Below, piece by piece: positions 1 through 10,003 of a stretch of 64,000 nt of DNA; the first letter of the stretch is position 1; the number at the start of each line of letters is the position of its first letter. The notes beneath the pieces were generated by a model. That model ran no database searches, was not told where the DNA came from, and saw only the letters and a program-made list of their open reading frames with translations. The translations under genes and the position numbers were made by a program. This stretch comes from Carboxylicivirga sp. (GTDB taxonomy: Bacteria > Bacteroidota > Bacteroidia > Bacteroidales > Marinilabiliaceae): positions 215,637-279,636 of the forward strand of contig JAOARW010000035.1 in the NCBI GenBank assembly GCA_025210475.1. The letters are read 5' to 3'.

Positions 1-1
1 A

Positions 2-52
2 AAAACATCTATGAAAGAACTGATCGAATCATTTCAACCTGTATTTAAGTAA
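2..52 (+). CDS. 3' end of upstream gene, probably RND membrane-fusion (adaptor) protein
   Basis: Only the last 16 codons would be in the window. Frame 2 reads a plausible C-terminus ending in FQPVFK with a TAA at 50-52, three bases before the pump start. Adaptor genes normally sit directly upstream of an AcrB-type pump and a TolC-type channel in Bacteroidota, so an adaptor is the expected neighbour. Frame 1 also closes nearby (TAA at 46-48), so even the reading frame is uncertain. The identity comes from context, not from sequence. Confidence 0.4.
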   Translation, partial: KTSMKELIESFQPVFK

Positions 53-55
53 AGT

Positions 56-3000
56 ATGAATTTTCAAATATTTATCAAACGACTGGTTCTGTCGTCGGTA
101 ATCTCCATCCTTATATTATTGGGAGGATTTATCAGTCTGAACCAATTGCCGGTGACTCAATATCCCGATATTGCACCACCTTCGGTAATGGTTACTGCCA
201 GTTACCCCGGCGCCAATGCCGAAACCATTCGTGAAAGTGTTATTATTCCCATCGAGGAGCAAATCAATGGGGTGGAAGGCATGACTTATATCCAATCCAC
301 TGCCAGTAACGATGGTAGTGCCAGCATTACTGTTTATTTCAAACAGGGTACTGATCCGGATATTGCGGCCGTAAACGTTCAGAACCGGGTGGCTTCCGCC
401 ACACCTAATTTACCGGCCATTGTAAACACGTATGGGGTAAAAACCGAGAAGGTGATTAACTCGGCCATTATGTACTTGTCATTATTATCTGAAAACACGG
501 ATTATGATGAGACCTTCCTGATGAATTACCTGAGCATTAATATCAAACCAGAGTTATTGCGTATTAACGGGATTAGTCGCGTGAGTATTTTTGGTGCCCG
601 CGATTATGCCATGCGCATCTGGATATCGCCCGAAAAGATGGCGGCCTACAAGCTATCACCCAACGAGATATTGGCAGCTATCCGCGAGCAAAGTCAGGAA
701 GTAGCGACCGGTGCCCTTGGGCAAAATGCCGGTGAAGCCTTTGAATATGTCATTAAATACAAGGGGCGTTTTAAAACGGCCGAAGAATATGAAAACATTG
801 TCTTAAATGCCGGCGCCAAAGGAGGCGTTCTTTTGTTAAAGGATGTGGCCGATATTGAACTAGGAGCTTTCACATACAGTAGTGCAGGCTATTCCGATGG
901 CAATCCTGCAGTGTCGTTTGGTATTTTCCAGACACCAGGATCCAATGCCCAGGAAATTGCCCGGAATATTTATAGTGAGCTGGACAGACTGAGTGATCGC
1001 ATGCCTGAGGGAGTAAAGGTAGAAGCTGAATTTGATACCAATAAATTTCTGGAGGCCTCATTGGAGAAAGTAAAATCCAGTCTTTACATGGCTTTTATCC
1101 TGGTGATTCTGGTGATGTTCCTCTTTCTTCAGGACTGGCGCGCCACAGTGGTGCCTTCCATCGCCGTTCCGGTTGCTATTATCGGAACCTTTTTCTTTTT
1201 GCAAATAGCCGGTTTCTCCCTCAACCTTTTAACCCTGTTTGCAATGATTCTGGCCATTGGTATTGTGGTGGATAATGCCATTGTGGTGGTTGAAGCCGTG
1301 TACACCAAGCTGCAATCAGGTGCTAAAGATGCACGACAAGCGACGCTGGATGCCATGAACGAGATTACGGGTGCCCTTATTAGTGGTACACTGGTAATGG
1401 TGGCGGTATTTCTGCCCATTACCTTTCTCGAAGGTCCGTCCGGTATCTTTTACAAACAATTCGGTGTAATTCTGATTATCTCCATCGCCATTTCTGCAGT
1501 TAACGCCCTGACATTGAGTCCAGCCTTAACAGCCTGGTTGATGAAGCCGCATAAGGAGATGGAAAACAAGAGTTTTGTACAACGATTCTTTATGGCTTTT
1601 AATAGCGGATTAGAGTTATTTACAAATAGCTACATGAGTAAGGTTCGTTTTCTGTTTAAACACAAATGGATAAGTGTAGCCATTCTTTTGTTGGCCGGAG
1701 TCGCCATTTATTTTAGCTCCATGTTTATGCCCAAAGGTTTTGTTCCAACAGAAGATCAATCGGTTATCTTCGTCAATGTTGATTTGCCGGAAGGCGCATC
1801 GATGGATCGCACCAAAGCATTGTGTGATAAATTGCAAGCTACTTTTAAACAGGTTGATGGAGTGAAAGGCTCAACGATGATTTCGGGCAACAACTTCTTT
1901 AGTGGAGCCGGTAGCTCTTATGCCATGGGTTTTATCAAGTTGGACGATTGGGATCTGAGAACAGAAGAGCATTTGAGTATTGATGCCATCATGGGGAGTC
2001 TGTTTTATTTAGTGGAAGGTATTCCCGAAGCGAATATTGTATTTTTCACCCCCGGTTCAATACCAGGATTTGGTGATATGAGCGGTGTTGAAGCACAGTT
2101 GTTAAGTCTTGGTGATGCGCCTAATGAAGCGTTCGATCGAGTAGCACAGAATTACATCCAAAAATTGATGGCTGATCCTTCGCTCGCTTTTGTTTCTAAT
2201 TCATTTAATATTCGCTTCCCTCAATATGATATGCAGGTGAATGTGGCAAAGGCCAAGGAAGCCGGAGTGGCCGTTGGCGAAATATTTACTGCCATGCAGG
2301 CTTATATTGGAGGTGCCTATGCAGGCGATTTTAATCGCTTCGGCAAGCAATACCGTGTGATGGTACAAAGCAAGCCTGAGGATCGGAATGAGCATAAAAG
2401 CCTCAATAAGATAATGGTGAAAAACAATCGGGGGGAGATGGCTCCTCTTACCGAATTCATTGATTTGAAAAAGGTAAACGGACCGCAGACGACTAAACGA
2501 TTTAACCTGCGGAATAGCATTACCCTAAATGGTATAATTATGTGGGGGCATTCTTCGGGAGACGCCATTAAAACGGTTCAGGATTTGGCAAAAACGGAAT
2601 TGCCTAAAGACTACGAAGTGGTTTTTAGTGGGCTAACGCGTGAAGAGGTGATAGCCGGCGATAAGGCCACCATTATCTTTCTGCTTAGTCTGGCCTTTGT
2701 GTATCTCTTGTTGGCTGCGCAGTACGAAAGTTTTGTCCTGCCTTTTGCCATTATTATTCCCATGGTAATTGGTGTGGCTGGTGCATTCGCTACTAATATG
2801 GCTCGTGGATTGGATAACAATATCTTCTTCCAGATTGGATTAATAATGCTCATCGGACTACTCGCGAAAAATGCCATCCTGATTGTTGAATTCTCACTGC
2901 AGAAAAGACGCGAGGGAATGAATTTAATTGAGTCGGCCCTTGAAGGAGCACGATTGCGCCTACGCCCAATCCTGATGACTTCGCTTACTTTTATTATTGG

Positions 3001-3184
3001 TCTGATGCCCCTGGTATTTGCCGGCGGTGTTGGTGCTAAAGGAAACCAAAGTATTGGTACAGGTGCTGCCGGAGGAATGTTAATCGGAACCTTGGTTGGG
3101 ATACTGGTAATACCGGCCTTGTTTGTGTTCTTCCAGTATTTGCAAGAAAAAGTAAAATCAAAATCAATCGAAGACAATGACTAA
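56..3184 (+). CDS. RND multidrug efflux pump, inner-membrane permease (HAE1/AcrB-like)
   Basis: A 1042-residue protein of the usual AcrB/MexB length. It has the N-terminal membrane helix followed by the LNQLPVTQYPDIAPP signature of the family, two large periplasmic loops and two blocks of membrane helices. The proton-relay segment with the acidic residue in the fourth helix is visible as GIVVDNAIVVVE, and the late helix with the conserved Lys as GLLAKNAILIVE. The protein would exchange protons for hydrophobic compounds and pass them to the outer-membrane channel encoded next, whose start overlaps this stop by 8 bp. Substrate cannot be predicted. Family assignment is secure. Confidence 0.95.
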   Translation: MNFQIFIKRLVLSSVISILILLGGFISLNQLPVTQYPDIAPPSVMVTASYPGANAETIRESVIIPIEEQINGVEGMTYIQSTASNDGSASITVYFKQGTDPDIAAVNVQNRVASATPNLPAIVNTYGVKTEKVINSAIMYLSLLSENTDYDETFLMNYLSINIKPELLRINGISRVSIFGARDYAMRIWISPEKMAAYKLSPNEILAAIREQSQEVATGALGQNAGEAFEYVIKYKGRFKTAEEYENIVLNAGAKGGVLLLKDVADIELGAFTYSSAGYSDGNPAVSFGIFQTPGSNAQEIARNIYSELDRLSDRMPEGVKVEAEFDTNKFLEASLEKVKSSLYMAFILVILVMFLFLQDWRATVVPSIAVPVAIIGTFFFLQIAGFSLNLLTLFAMILAIGIVVDNAIVVVEAVYTKLQSGAKDARQATLDAMNEITGALISGTLVMVAVFLPITFLEGPSGIFYKQFGVILIISIAISAVNALTLSPALTAWLMKPHKEMENKSFVQRFFMAFNSGLELFTNSYMSKVRFLFKHKWISVAILLLAGVAIYFSSMFMPKGFVPTEDQSVIFVNVDLPEGASMDRTKALCDKLQATFKQVDGVKGSTMISGNNFFSGAGSSYAMGFIKLDDWDLRTEEHLSIDAIMGSLFYLVEGIPEANIVFFTPGSIPGFGDMSGVEAQLLSLGDAPNEAFDRVAQNYIQKLMADPSLAFVSNSFNIRFPQYDMQVNVAKAKEAGVAVGEIFTAMQAYIGGAYAGDFNRFGKQYRVMVQSKPEDRNEHKSLNKIMVKNNRGEMAPLTEFIDLKKVNGPQTTKRFNLRNSITLNGIIMWGHSSGDAIKTVQDLAKTELPKDYEVVFSGLTREEVIAGDKATIIFLLSLAFVYLLLAAQYESFVLPFAIIIPMVIGVAGAFATNMARGLDNNIFFQIGLIMLIGLLAKNAILIVEFSLQKRREGMNLIESALEGARLRLRPILMTSLTFIIGLMPLVFAGGVGAKGNQSIGTGAAGGMLIGTLVGILVIPALFVFFQYLQEKVKSKSIEDND

Positions 3185-4553
3185 GCAATCAATATTCAGC
3201 CCCTTTATTTGGGGGCTTGGTTTAATACTAATAAGTCAGTCGTGCTTAGTGAGTAAAAACTACGAACGGCCTGATGATTTGCCCATAGCCGACACCTATC
3301 GAACTGAGGCTGCTTCAGCCATTATGGATAGCATAACTTTGCTTAGCTGGCAACAGTATTTTAAAGATCCCGTTCTGATCGGCCATATAAAAACGGCTTT
3401 GGACAATAACCGGGATTATGCCATGGCCACAAATCAACTGTTACGGGCCAATGCCCTTGTAAAGCAATCGAAAGCGGCCCTTTTGCCAGGCATTAGTGTT
3501 AATGCAAATGCTCAAAATACGCTGGAAGGCGAACAGCCCGATAATTACTTATTAAATGGGAGCATCAGCTGGGAAGCCGATTTGTGGGGGAAGATAAGGA
3601 GTAATAAGCGTGCGTCGGTAGCAGCCTACATGAGTTCGCAAACAAATGTAGAAGCCTATCAGGCCTTAATCGTTACGCAGGTAGCCGGTATTTATATACA
3701 GCTGATGGCACTCGACGAGCAATATGCCCTTACCAAACAAACCCTGACTTTGCGCGAAAACCATGTAAAAACCATGCGTGCCTTAAAAGGAGCGGGCATG
3801 ACCAATGAGGCGGGTGTTCAACAGTCAATTGCTCAGCAACTGGCAACGGAAAGTTTATTGTATAGCCTGGAGAACAGTATTTTATTAAGCGAGAATGCCA
3901 TGAGCCTTTTACTGGGCTTGAATCCGGATAAGATCCAACGCTCGGCTTTATCATCTTTCGAAATTGACGAAGTTGGAGCCGTGGGCGTACCTGCTGATTT
4001 ATTAATTAACCGACCCGATGTAAAAGCGGCCGAGTTGAATTTGATACAGGCATTTGAACTGACCAATGTAGCAAAAGCACAATTCTACCCGTCGGTTACA
4101 TTAAGTGCCAATGGTGGCTACAATGCTTTAAAACTCTCGGAATGGGTTAAGCCTGACGCTGCCTTTTTTAATGTGGCGGCCTCCTTGGTTCAGCCTGTTT
4201 TAAACAAAAGGCAGATTCGAACCAATTATGAAATATCGCAATTAAACCAGCAGGATGCCTTGTTACAGTATGAGCAAAGCCTGATCAATGCCGGCAAAGA
4301 AGTATCGGATGCCCTGTTTAATATTCGGTTGAATAATCGCCAGCTAAGTGTGAAAGAAAAGCAGCTAAATGCACAGAAGAGTGCATTAAAGGCTTCGAAT
4401 CACTTGCTTGAAAACGGCATGGTTAACTACCTGGAAGTGCTGTTGGCCCAGGAGGGAGTATTGAACTCGCAACTGGCCATTATTAACGAACAAACACAAT
4501 TGTTAAGCAACCAAATAGCTCTTTATAAAGCTTTGGGCGGTGCCGTTTATTAA
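3177..4553 (+). CDS. Outer-membrane efflux lipoprotein (TolC/OprM, NodT-type)
   Basis: A 458-residue protein of typical length for the NodT group of outer-membrane channels. The signal peptide ends in a lipobox (LISQSC, Cys near residue 23), so the mature protein should be lipid-anchored. The body is alpha-helical coiled coil with the duplicated OEP repeat, including the characteristic LPGISVNANAQ, SWEADLWGKIRS and NRPDVKAAELNL segments. It completes a tripartite pump with the preceding RND permease. The overlapping start implies translational coupling. A rho-independent terminator follows 34 bp after the stop. Confidence 0.93.
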   Translation: MTKQSIFSPFIWGLGLILISQSCLVSKNYERPDDLPIADTYRTEAASAIMDSITLLSWQQYFKDPVLIGHIKTALDNNRDYAMATNQLLRANALVKQSKAALLPGISVNANAQNTLEGEQPDNYLLNGSISWEADLWGKIRSNKRASVAAYMSSQTNVEAYQALIVTQVAGIYIQLMALDEQYALTKQTLTLRENHVKTMRALKGAGMTNEAGVQQSIAQQLATESLLYSLENSILLSENAMSLLLGLNPDKIQRSALSSFEIDEVGAVGVPADLLINRPDVKAAELNLIQAFELTNVAKAQFYPSVTLSANGGYNALKLSEWVKPDAAFFNVAASLVQPVLNKRQIRTNYEISQLNQQDALLQYEQSLINAGKEVSDALFNIRLNNRQLSVKEKQLNAQKSALKASNHLLENGMVNYLEVLLAQEGVLNSQLAIINEQTQLLSNQIALYKALGGAVY

Positions 4554-4587
4554 ATAATAAACGATTAGTTTCATGAAGTTTCCCAAA

Positions 4588-4619
4588 GGGGCTGTCTTAA
4601 ACAGGCAGCCTCTTTTTTT
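4588..4619 (+). terminator. Rho-independent terminator of the RND operon
   Basis: A stem of about 10 pairs (GGGGCTGTCT against AGGCAGCCTC, with one or two G-T pairs) encloses a 5-base loop and is followed at once by a run of seven T. Its position just after the channel gene fits the end of the efflux operon. Confidence 0.85.
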
Positions 4620-5052
4620 GCATGTTATAAATACCGAAATAAACCAATGATATAAGCAAAAAGCATTATCTGTCATTTCGAGTGCTGTGTTTGCGGCCTT
4701 TGAGTTTCGCTTTTGGGGCTGTAGCAAAAAAAAAGGATCGTCATATGACACGACGCGATCTGTTGAAGCTTAAGCAATGGTATTGTATGTTTAGAACGGA
4801 GACCGGCATTAAAATCTTACCGAAAAATGTTCAATAAACACTCGTGCTTCAATGTTGTACGTGATTAATAAATGCTTGATTAGAAAGAATTATGTGATTA
4901 AATCTTGGTTATTTAACCTAGGATCGTTATTTTTAACGTAAGTATTGCGAAGTAAACCACCGGCTGGTCATCATCCGTGCAAGATTGGCGTCAGGCAATA
5001 GAAGAGGAGGCCGGTGGAGCTTTTGCAATATAGTATTTAAAACCTTCTAATC
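4620..5052. other. Gene-free stretch with an inverted repeat in the leader of the next gene
   Basis: No coding potential is evident. An 8-bp perfect inverted repeat (CCACCGGC at 4957-4964 and GCCGGTGG at 5010-5017) lies about 35 bp before the 5053 start with a 45-base loop. It may be a folded 5' leader of the 232-aa gene or chance. I recognise no promoter with confidence. Confidence 0.35.
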
Positions 5053-5751
5053 ATGAGTTATACCGAAGATTTTAACACATGGAAAGAATCGATTGAGGCA
5101 GTGCCCGATAAAGAAACCAGGCTGCCCAACCAACCGGTTGATGAGTTTGCTGCCAGTGCCGAAACCCTGGCTGTGGAAGCCACAAAAGACAAAGTTAGCT
5201 TGTCGACAGCTGGTTTAGATGAGAACCTTATTGATGAACTCGTTCCTCTGGCAGGTGCCTTGCGCTATTGTCAGGCAGAGTGGATGAGTGAGTATCGTGC
5301 CCGCCAGGAAGCACAAAAAGAGTGGCTGGAGCAATCGCCGGCCGCCTTTGAAGAGCGTGATGAGTTGTTGCATCACTTTAAATTTGCCTATCGCAGGCAG
5401 GCCGACGTATTGGCTAAAGTAAGACGCATAAGCGAAGGCAGTGGACGCAGGGATATGATACAGGACCTGGTTGAACTGGCCGTTATTGGCGAGAAAAATC
5501 CGCAACCATTGAGCGAAATTAGTTTCGATGCCACACGCTTACAAGGTGCCCGAACCTTATCGCATAATTTATCGGAGCTATTGGCACAAGCTAACGGTTC
5601 GTCCGATGAAAGCAGCCAAACCAAGAAACTGCGCGACAAAGCCTATACGCTCTTAGCAGAACGTGTAAGCAGCATTCGCGAATATGGTCGCTATGTTTTC
5701 TGGAAAAACGAAGACCGACGCGAGAAGTACTACAACAATTATAAGGGTTAA
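5053..5751 (+). CDS. Conserved-looking hypothetical protein, 232 aa, soluble and charged
   Basis: I do not recognise the family. The protein has no signal peptide or membrane segment, is rich in Glu, Arg, Lys and Ala, and looks almost entirely helical; residues about 75-125 and 195-232 could form helical hairpins. Codon use and length support a real gene, and the ATG at 5053 is preceded by a weak purine stretch. It stands alone: a terminator precedes it, and a GC-rich hairpin (5785-5816) follows its stop. No function is assigned. Confidence 0.75.
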   Translation: MSYTEDFNTWKESIEAVPDKETRLPNQPVDEFAASAETLAVEATKDKVSLSTAGLDENLIDELVPLAGALRYCQAEWMSEYRARQEAQKEWLEQSPAAFEERDELLHHFKFAYRRQADVLAKVRRISEGSGRRDMIQDLVELAVIGEKNPQPLSEISFDATRLQGARTLSHNLSELLAQANGSSDESSQTKKLRDKAYTLLAERVSSIREYGRYVFWKNEDRREKYYNNYKG

Positions 5752-5784
5752 TTTGTAAACGACGCCAAACCCTTGAAATCATTA

Positions 5785-5820
5785 GCCCCGAGGCCTGTAT
5801 TAGTAGTCCCCGGGGCATTT
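5785..5820 (+). terminator. Probable terminator after the 232-aa gene
   Basis: GCCCCG (5785-5790) pairs with CGGGGC (5811-5816) around a 20-base loop and is followed by ATTTTATT. The T-run is weak, so the call is moderate. Confidence 0.55.
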
Positions 5821-6346
5821 TATTGTTCCACTCGATCCTGTAGAGCAGCCCATCACTCCACTTTTTAGTCTCCATCGGCCTCATAAGTATCTCAACAGGC
5901 CACCTTAAGTATTTAATCGACATGGTTTTTCTATTCCAGAGGCTAAATAAGCAAGCAATTGGCTGCCTGAAGGCGTCCATCGGGTAAATATCAGATTCAA
6001 GAGCATCAATATGCGTTTCCATAGGGTTGGTTAGGCCTTCAATCGCTGAAATATTTGGCTCAAGTAGTGGGGTAGGTGCCTCCATTGGCAGAATGATGGT
6101 ATACATACTCAAACTTATCAACACTTCTGCTACCTTAATCCATTAATCGCAATGTTTGGTCAATAGAATGTTTGGATTATAAACAAAAAACTTAATTTAG
6201 TATCTACTAATCGGAAATAGATCACTTTGCCTGGCTGGGGTATGAGTGGAGTCATGTAGGAATTGTGTGGTTAATTAAGTGAGTATGCTCCGTATTATTC
6301 CGACGTATACAATATCAAATTTTTATAAAGTTAGTTCATGTAAATA
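5821..6346. other. Intergenic stretch with scattered TCCATNGG-like words
   Basis: No convincing gene. A minus-strand open frame crosses it but runs on through the hairpin and deep into the 232-aa gene, so it is not credible. Words like CTCCATCGG, GTCCATCGG, TTCCATAGG and CTCCATTGG recur irregularly between about 5870 and 6090. They may be the trace of an old degenerate repeat. The last 100 bases are AT-rich and should hold the promoter of the protease gene. Confidence 0.4.
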
Positions 6347-8818
6347 GTGACTCAAATGAATCGAACTCATTTATACTTTAAAAATGCACCAGAAGGAACA
6401 AGAACGTTAATAGGTCGACCTGGAGGTGGTGGTAATGATGATGATAAAGATAAAAATGCAAAGGACTACCGTTTAATGGCATCAACCTATTCAGATTGCC
6501 TTGCCAAGTTTGAATCCGATTACATGGACAGAGTAGAGGCGAGAAGCATTGAGGTAGAATATCATTTTGATTCAATAGAGCTAAATTTCTTTGCCGGATT
6601 TGATGAAGTAAAGTTTAAAGCTTACTACATAAATAATTTTGGAATTGAATTATTGCGATTATCTCATTTTAACAGAAAGGGATTGTTTGCCATTGAAGAT
6701 GAAGACAAATTTGCTTCTTTCTTTCAACAATTGAATATATTTATTGGTAATCAGGAGAATAACACGAATAAGCAGTTTGACGCAAAAATAAAGTTTATTA
6801 AAAACTTTAAATTATTCTCAACAGACGACCGTTTAGGAAATATTAATAGCTATGCTGTTATCCATTTGTCTTTTATGGGAGTAAACTCATTTATTGAAAA
6901 TAAAGTAATAGTTCCTCAAAAGAAAGAGTTGGCTCTATTTCTTGATGGCAACAAGGTTGAGTATGCCTTTGAAGAACAGTTCGGTGAAATTTATGATATA
7001 AATGAAGAACTATTAAAGGTTATTCTTGATAATTTCGATTTTATTTATGCTACTTGTTCCGGTTCCGGTGCCATCGTAACACCAAGTAAATTTAATTTAC
7101 CTAAACGTGAATATGGATTTGAAATTACGAATTCAGAAGAAAATCTTCCTGTAATTGGAGTAATCGATTCAGGGGTGTCATCTCAAACACCTTTGTCTTC
7201 CTTATTAGTTGGTGTTGATGGTGAATATGATACGACGGGGACTGGTTCTTTTAATGATAGTACAAATCATGGAACAGGGGTAGCTGCCTTTGCAGCTTTA
7301 GGAAATAAATTAATACCTGATTACAATGGATCAGTTGAGGTTGATGCTAAAATTTTGCCCATTAAAATCATTGATGGTAACAATGGGGCCATCTCTCAAA
7401 AACAAGTTGTCGATTTAATCAGGAAAGCACATCATAACTATGAAGTCAGGATATTTACATTAACAATTGGCTATACTGATTTTCCATTAAATGATAATCA
7501 AGAGTTCTCGTCATATGCTGCCATGTTAGATCAGGTGGCATCAGAGTTGGATATTTTAATTTTTATTTCGACCACCAATCACTTTATTGATAATTTAAAA
7601 GTTCAGGATTATCCCGGCAAGTTTCAGATTAGTAATGCTAATATTGCACCTCCTGCCGAAAGTATGAATAATATTACTTTAGGTGCAACTGCCAATAATT
7701 TTAATGCGAATGGTATTTATGGTCTATCGGGGAATCATAATTATCCGGCATTATATTCACGAAAGTTTCATTATAACTTCGAGGATAAAGATGTTTTTAA
7801 TCAAGCAACTGTTAATAAGTATTTAAGAAAGCCTGATTTATTAATCGGCGGTGGTGATTATTATGAAACTTCATTGTTTGGAATGGAAGTCCTGGATGAT
7901 CAGGGAAGAACATGTTTAGAGGTACTATCTTCTGATTTAACCGAAAGGACATTTCTGGCATTAGGGACAAGTTATTCAACTCCTTTAGCCGCAAATGTGG
8001 CAGCCAGATTGATTAAAATATATCCTGAAATTAACATGCAGAGTGTTAAGGCACTTTTGATTAACGCATCAGAAAAAATAAAGTTAGGGCAAGAGTTTGA
8101 TGCTTTGTCAAAAACGATGACTAAGCGAATAACTGGTTATGGGGAGTTAAATAATCAAGCTTTGTTTTCAAATAACGATGAGGTAACAATGGTTATTGAG
8201 GATAAAATTTCCGTGAATGAAATTAAAATCTTTCCATTAAACCTTCCTGATTACTTGAATGATGCCGAAAGAAAAAAAGGCTTACTGAAGATTACGTCTA
8301 CTTTGTGTTTTAAATTTCAACCTAAAACGGATAATCAATTATCGTATTGTCCTATTCATCTTACATACGCTATAGGTAAAAATGTGGATATTGAAATGTC
8401 ACATATCGAAGAACGAGAGAATAAGGATGGGGAAATTCGTCAGGTTGAAGTTCAGGATGGTTATAATGGCAGTAAAAAGGATAAGTATTGTCTAGGAAAT
8501 AAAGGTTGGGTACAAGATTTTTATTATAGAGAAAAGATAGTTAGCAATGTGCAAAAGCATGCGTTTAATGTTAAGCGTCAGGATATTATCGATGAAGAAA
8601 ATACTTTTAAAGTAGCAGTCAATGCAGCGTTTCATAAAACTATGACTGATGCAAATCAAGAGGCATTTAACAAGGAAATACCTTTTAGCTTGATTATCAA
8701 AATAGAACAACAGCCTTTAAAGGGTGAAGAACTAGATTCATTATACGAAGGATTAATGGCTGTTAATGATCTAGACATTATGGGTATAATTGACCTCGAA
8801 GCAGATTTAGAAAGCTAA
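6347..8818 (+). CDS. Subtilisin-like serine protease (S8), large, IetS-like candidate
   Basis: An 823-residue protein with the S8 catalytic triad in order: Asp274 in VIGVIDSGVSS, His308 in NHGTGVAAFAA and Ser542 in GTSYSTPLAAN (numbered from the GTG at 6347). About 270 residues precede the protease core and about 270 follow it, far more than a digestive subtilisin. There is no signal peptide, so it is probably cytoplasmic. An ATG three codons downstream (6356) is an equally good start. The neighbour, convergent at 8 bp, is an AAA ATPase. Subtilase plus AAA ATPase is the composition of the IetAS antiviral system, so a regulated intracellular protease, possibly in defence, is a reasonable inference. 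The base composition (AT-rich) differs from the flanking efflux genes, which suggests transfer. Confidence 0.85.
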   Translation: MTQMNRTHLYFKNAPEGTRTLIGRPGGGGNDDDKDKNAKDYRLMASTYSDCLAKFESDYMDRVEARSIEVEYHFDSIELNFFAGFDEVKFKAYYINNFGIELLRLSHFNRKGLFAIEDEDKFASFFQQLNIFIGNQENNTNKQFDAKIKFIKNFKLFSTDDRLGNINSYAVIHLSFMGVNSFIENKVIVPQKKELALFLDGNKVEYAFEEQFGEIYDINEELLKVILDNFDFIYATCSGSGAIVTPSKFNLPKREYGFEITNSEENLPVIGVIDSGVSSQTPLSSLLVGVDGEYDTTGTGSFNDSTNHGTGVAAFAALGNKLIPDYNGSVEVDAKILPIKIIDGNNGAISQKQVVDLIRKAHHNYEVRIFTLTIGYTDFPLNDNQEFSSYAAMLDQVASELDILIFISTTNHFIDNLKVQDYPGKFQISNANIAPPAESMNNITLGATANNFNANGIYGLSGNHNYPALYSRKFHYNFEDKDVFNQATVNKYLRKPDLLIGGGDYYETSLFGMEVLDDQGRTCLEVLSSDLTERTFLALGTSYSTPLAANVAARLIKIYPEINMQSVKALLINASEKIKLGQEFDALSKTMTKRITGYGELNNQALFSNNDEVTMVIEDKISVNEIKIFPLNLPDYLNDAERKKGLLKITSTLCFKFQPKTDNQLSYCPIHLTYAIGKNVDIEMSHIEERENKDGEIRQVEVQDGYNGSKKDKYCLGNKGWVQDFYYREKIVSNVQKHAFNVKRQDIIDEENTFKVAVNAAFHKTMTDANQEAFNKEIPFSLIIKIEQQPLKGEELDSLYEGLMAVNDLDIMGIIDLEADLES

Positions 8819-8826
8819 AGCAGTTA

Positions 8827-9846
8827 TTATTTTGTTTCAGCTTCTTTTTCCTTTAATAGAAGGGTTTTTAAAATACCAGTATTAATATAGTACTCTTCTT
8901 TTTTAGTAGGGCTATCAAATAAAGTTCTCTTGATAGCTGTTAAGATGGCCTTTTGAACAAGATAGTACGATAAGCCATCAGATAATTTAATAATCTCGTT
9001 TAACTCCTTTTTTGTTTTGAATTTGAAAGGTGTTTTCGATATCGTTTTATCAATTAATTCAGATAGCTGTTGCTTATTGGGTAAATCAAGATTGACTTTT
9101 AGGTCAAACCTTCTAAGCAAAGCATCATCCAACATTTGTAATTGATTCGTAGCTGCTATTACAATACTATCTTGTGGCAAATAATCAAATAACTGAAGAA
9201 TTGTGTTAACAACCCTTTTCATTTCCCCATGATCCTGACTGTAATCCCGTACTTTACCCAAAGAGTCAAATTCATCCAAAAATATTATGCAATCTTCACC
9301 TGATGCTCTTCGGAATATTTTGGCCAAATTCTTACTTGTTTCTCCTAGCTTGGAAGATACAATAGCTCCTAAATTAATTACATACATCATTTTATCAAGC
9401 TCGCCGGCCAAAACATATGATGCCAATGTTTTACCACATCCGGAAGGGCCGTAAAACAGAATTCGGTTAGAGACTGGTAAATCAAACTTTTTAAGAATAT
9501 CAATTCCTTGATGTTCTTTTACAAAGTATCTTAATTCCTCGTGAATTTCTTCTGAGCAAACAAGGTTTTCGAAGGTATAATCAGACGTCAGTTTTTCGAT
9601 GATGAGTTCATTAATCTCTCGATCATCTTCACGTAAAAAATATTTCTTAGAACCAACTTTTGTTAGACCTTTTGATTGTTGACTACGTAAGCCTTCTTTT
9701 AAAATGGATTGCAATTGCAATGCAAAGTTGGTCTTCTTGGTTTGTCTGGAATGCTCTATAAGTTTATTCAAGACCTCAAGAAGTTGTTCCTGGTCATTTT
9801 CAAGACCGTATTTGGCAATTTCTTTTATGTAATCAAACTGACTCAT
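8827..9846 (-). CDS. AAA family ATPase, IetA-like candidate partner of the subtilase
   Basis: A 339-residue single-domain AAA protein. Walker A is GPSGCGKT (133-140) and Walker B IIFLDE (187-192). Sensor 1 is the Asn in IAATN (about 234), and an ALLRRFD arginine-finger motif lies at about 242-248. The N-terminal 95 residues are charged helix, probably an adaptor region. Such ATPases remodel or unfold a protein substrate, here perhaps feeding or gating the adjacent protease. The two stop codons are 8 bp apart and the genes converge, so they are not co-transcribed, which is unusual for a two-gene toxin or defence pair. The family is certain; the partnership is inferred from adjacency. Confidence 0.88.
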   Translation of the reverse strand: MSQFDYIKEIAKYGLENDQEQLLEVLNKLIEHSRQTKKTNFALQLQSILKEGLRSQQSKGLTKVGSKKYFLREDDREINELIIEKLTSDYTFENLVCSEEIHEELRYFVKEHQGIDILKKFDLPVSNRILFYGPSGCGKTLASYVLAGELDKMMYVINLGAIVSSKLGETSKNLAKIFRRASGEDCIIFLDEFDSLGKVRDYSQDHGEMKRVVNTILQLFDYLPQDSIVIAATNQLQMLDDALLRRFDLKVNLDLPNKQQLSELIDKTISKTPFKFKTKKELNEIIKLSDGLSYYLVQKAILTAIKRTLFDSPTKKEEYYINTGILKTLLLKEKEAETK

Positions 9847-10003
9847 CTCGGCGCAAATGTACTTATAAAGTTAATAATATAACTGAGTAAAGGAAGATAT
9901 GTTTTGTATTATTAGCTTTAGGTCAGCAATATTTGCAATGGTATTGAGTCATTTAAGAATTCATTGCCGACTGCAGACTTTATTAACAAGCCAGTCTAGG
10001 CTA

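Noticed and set aside
2611..3177. Minus-strand open frame of 188 codons inside the RND gene
   Set aside because: It lies wholly within a highly conserved pump gene; a shadow frame of its membrane-helix codons.
5591..6124. Minus-strand open frame of 177 codons overlapping the 232-aa gene
   Set aside because: It runs through the hairpin after the 232-aa gene and 160 bases into that gene, has no ribosome site and reads as low-complexity text.
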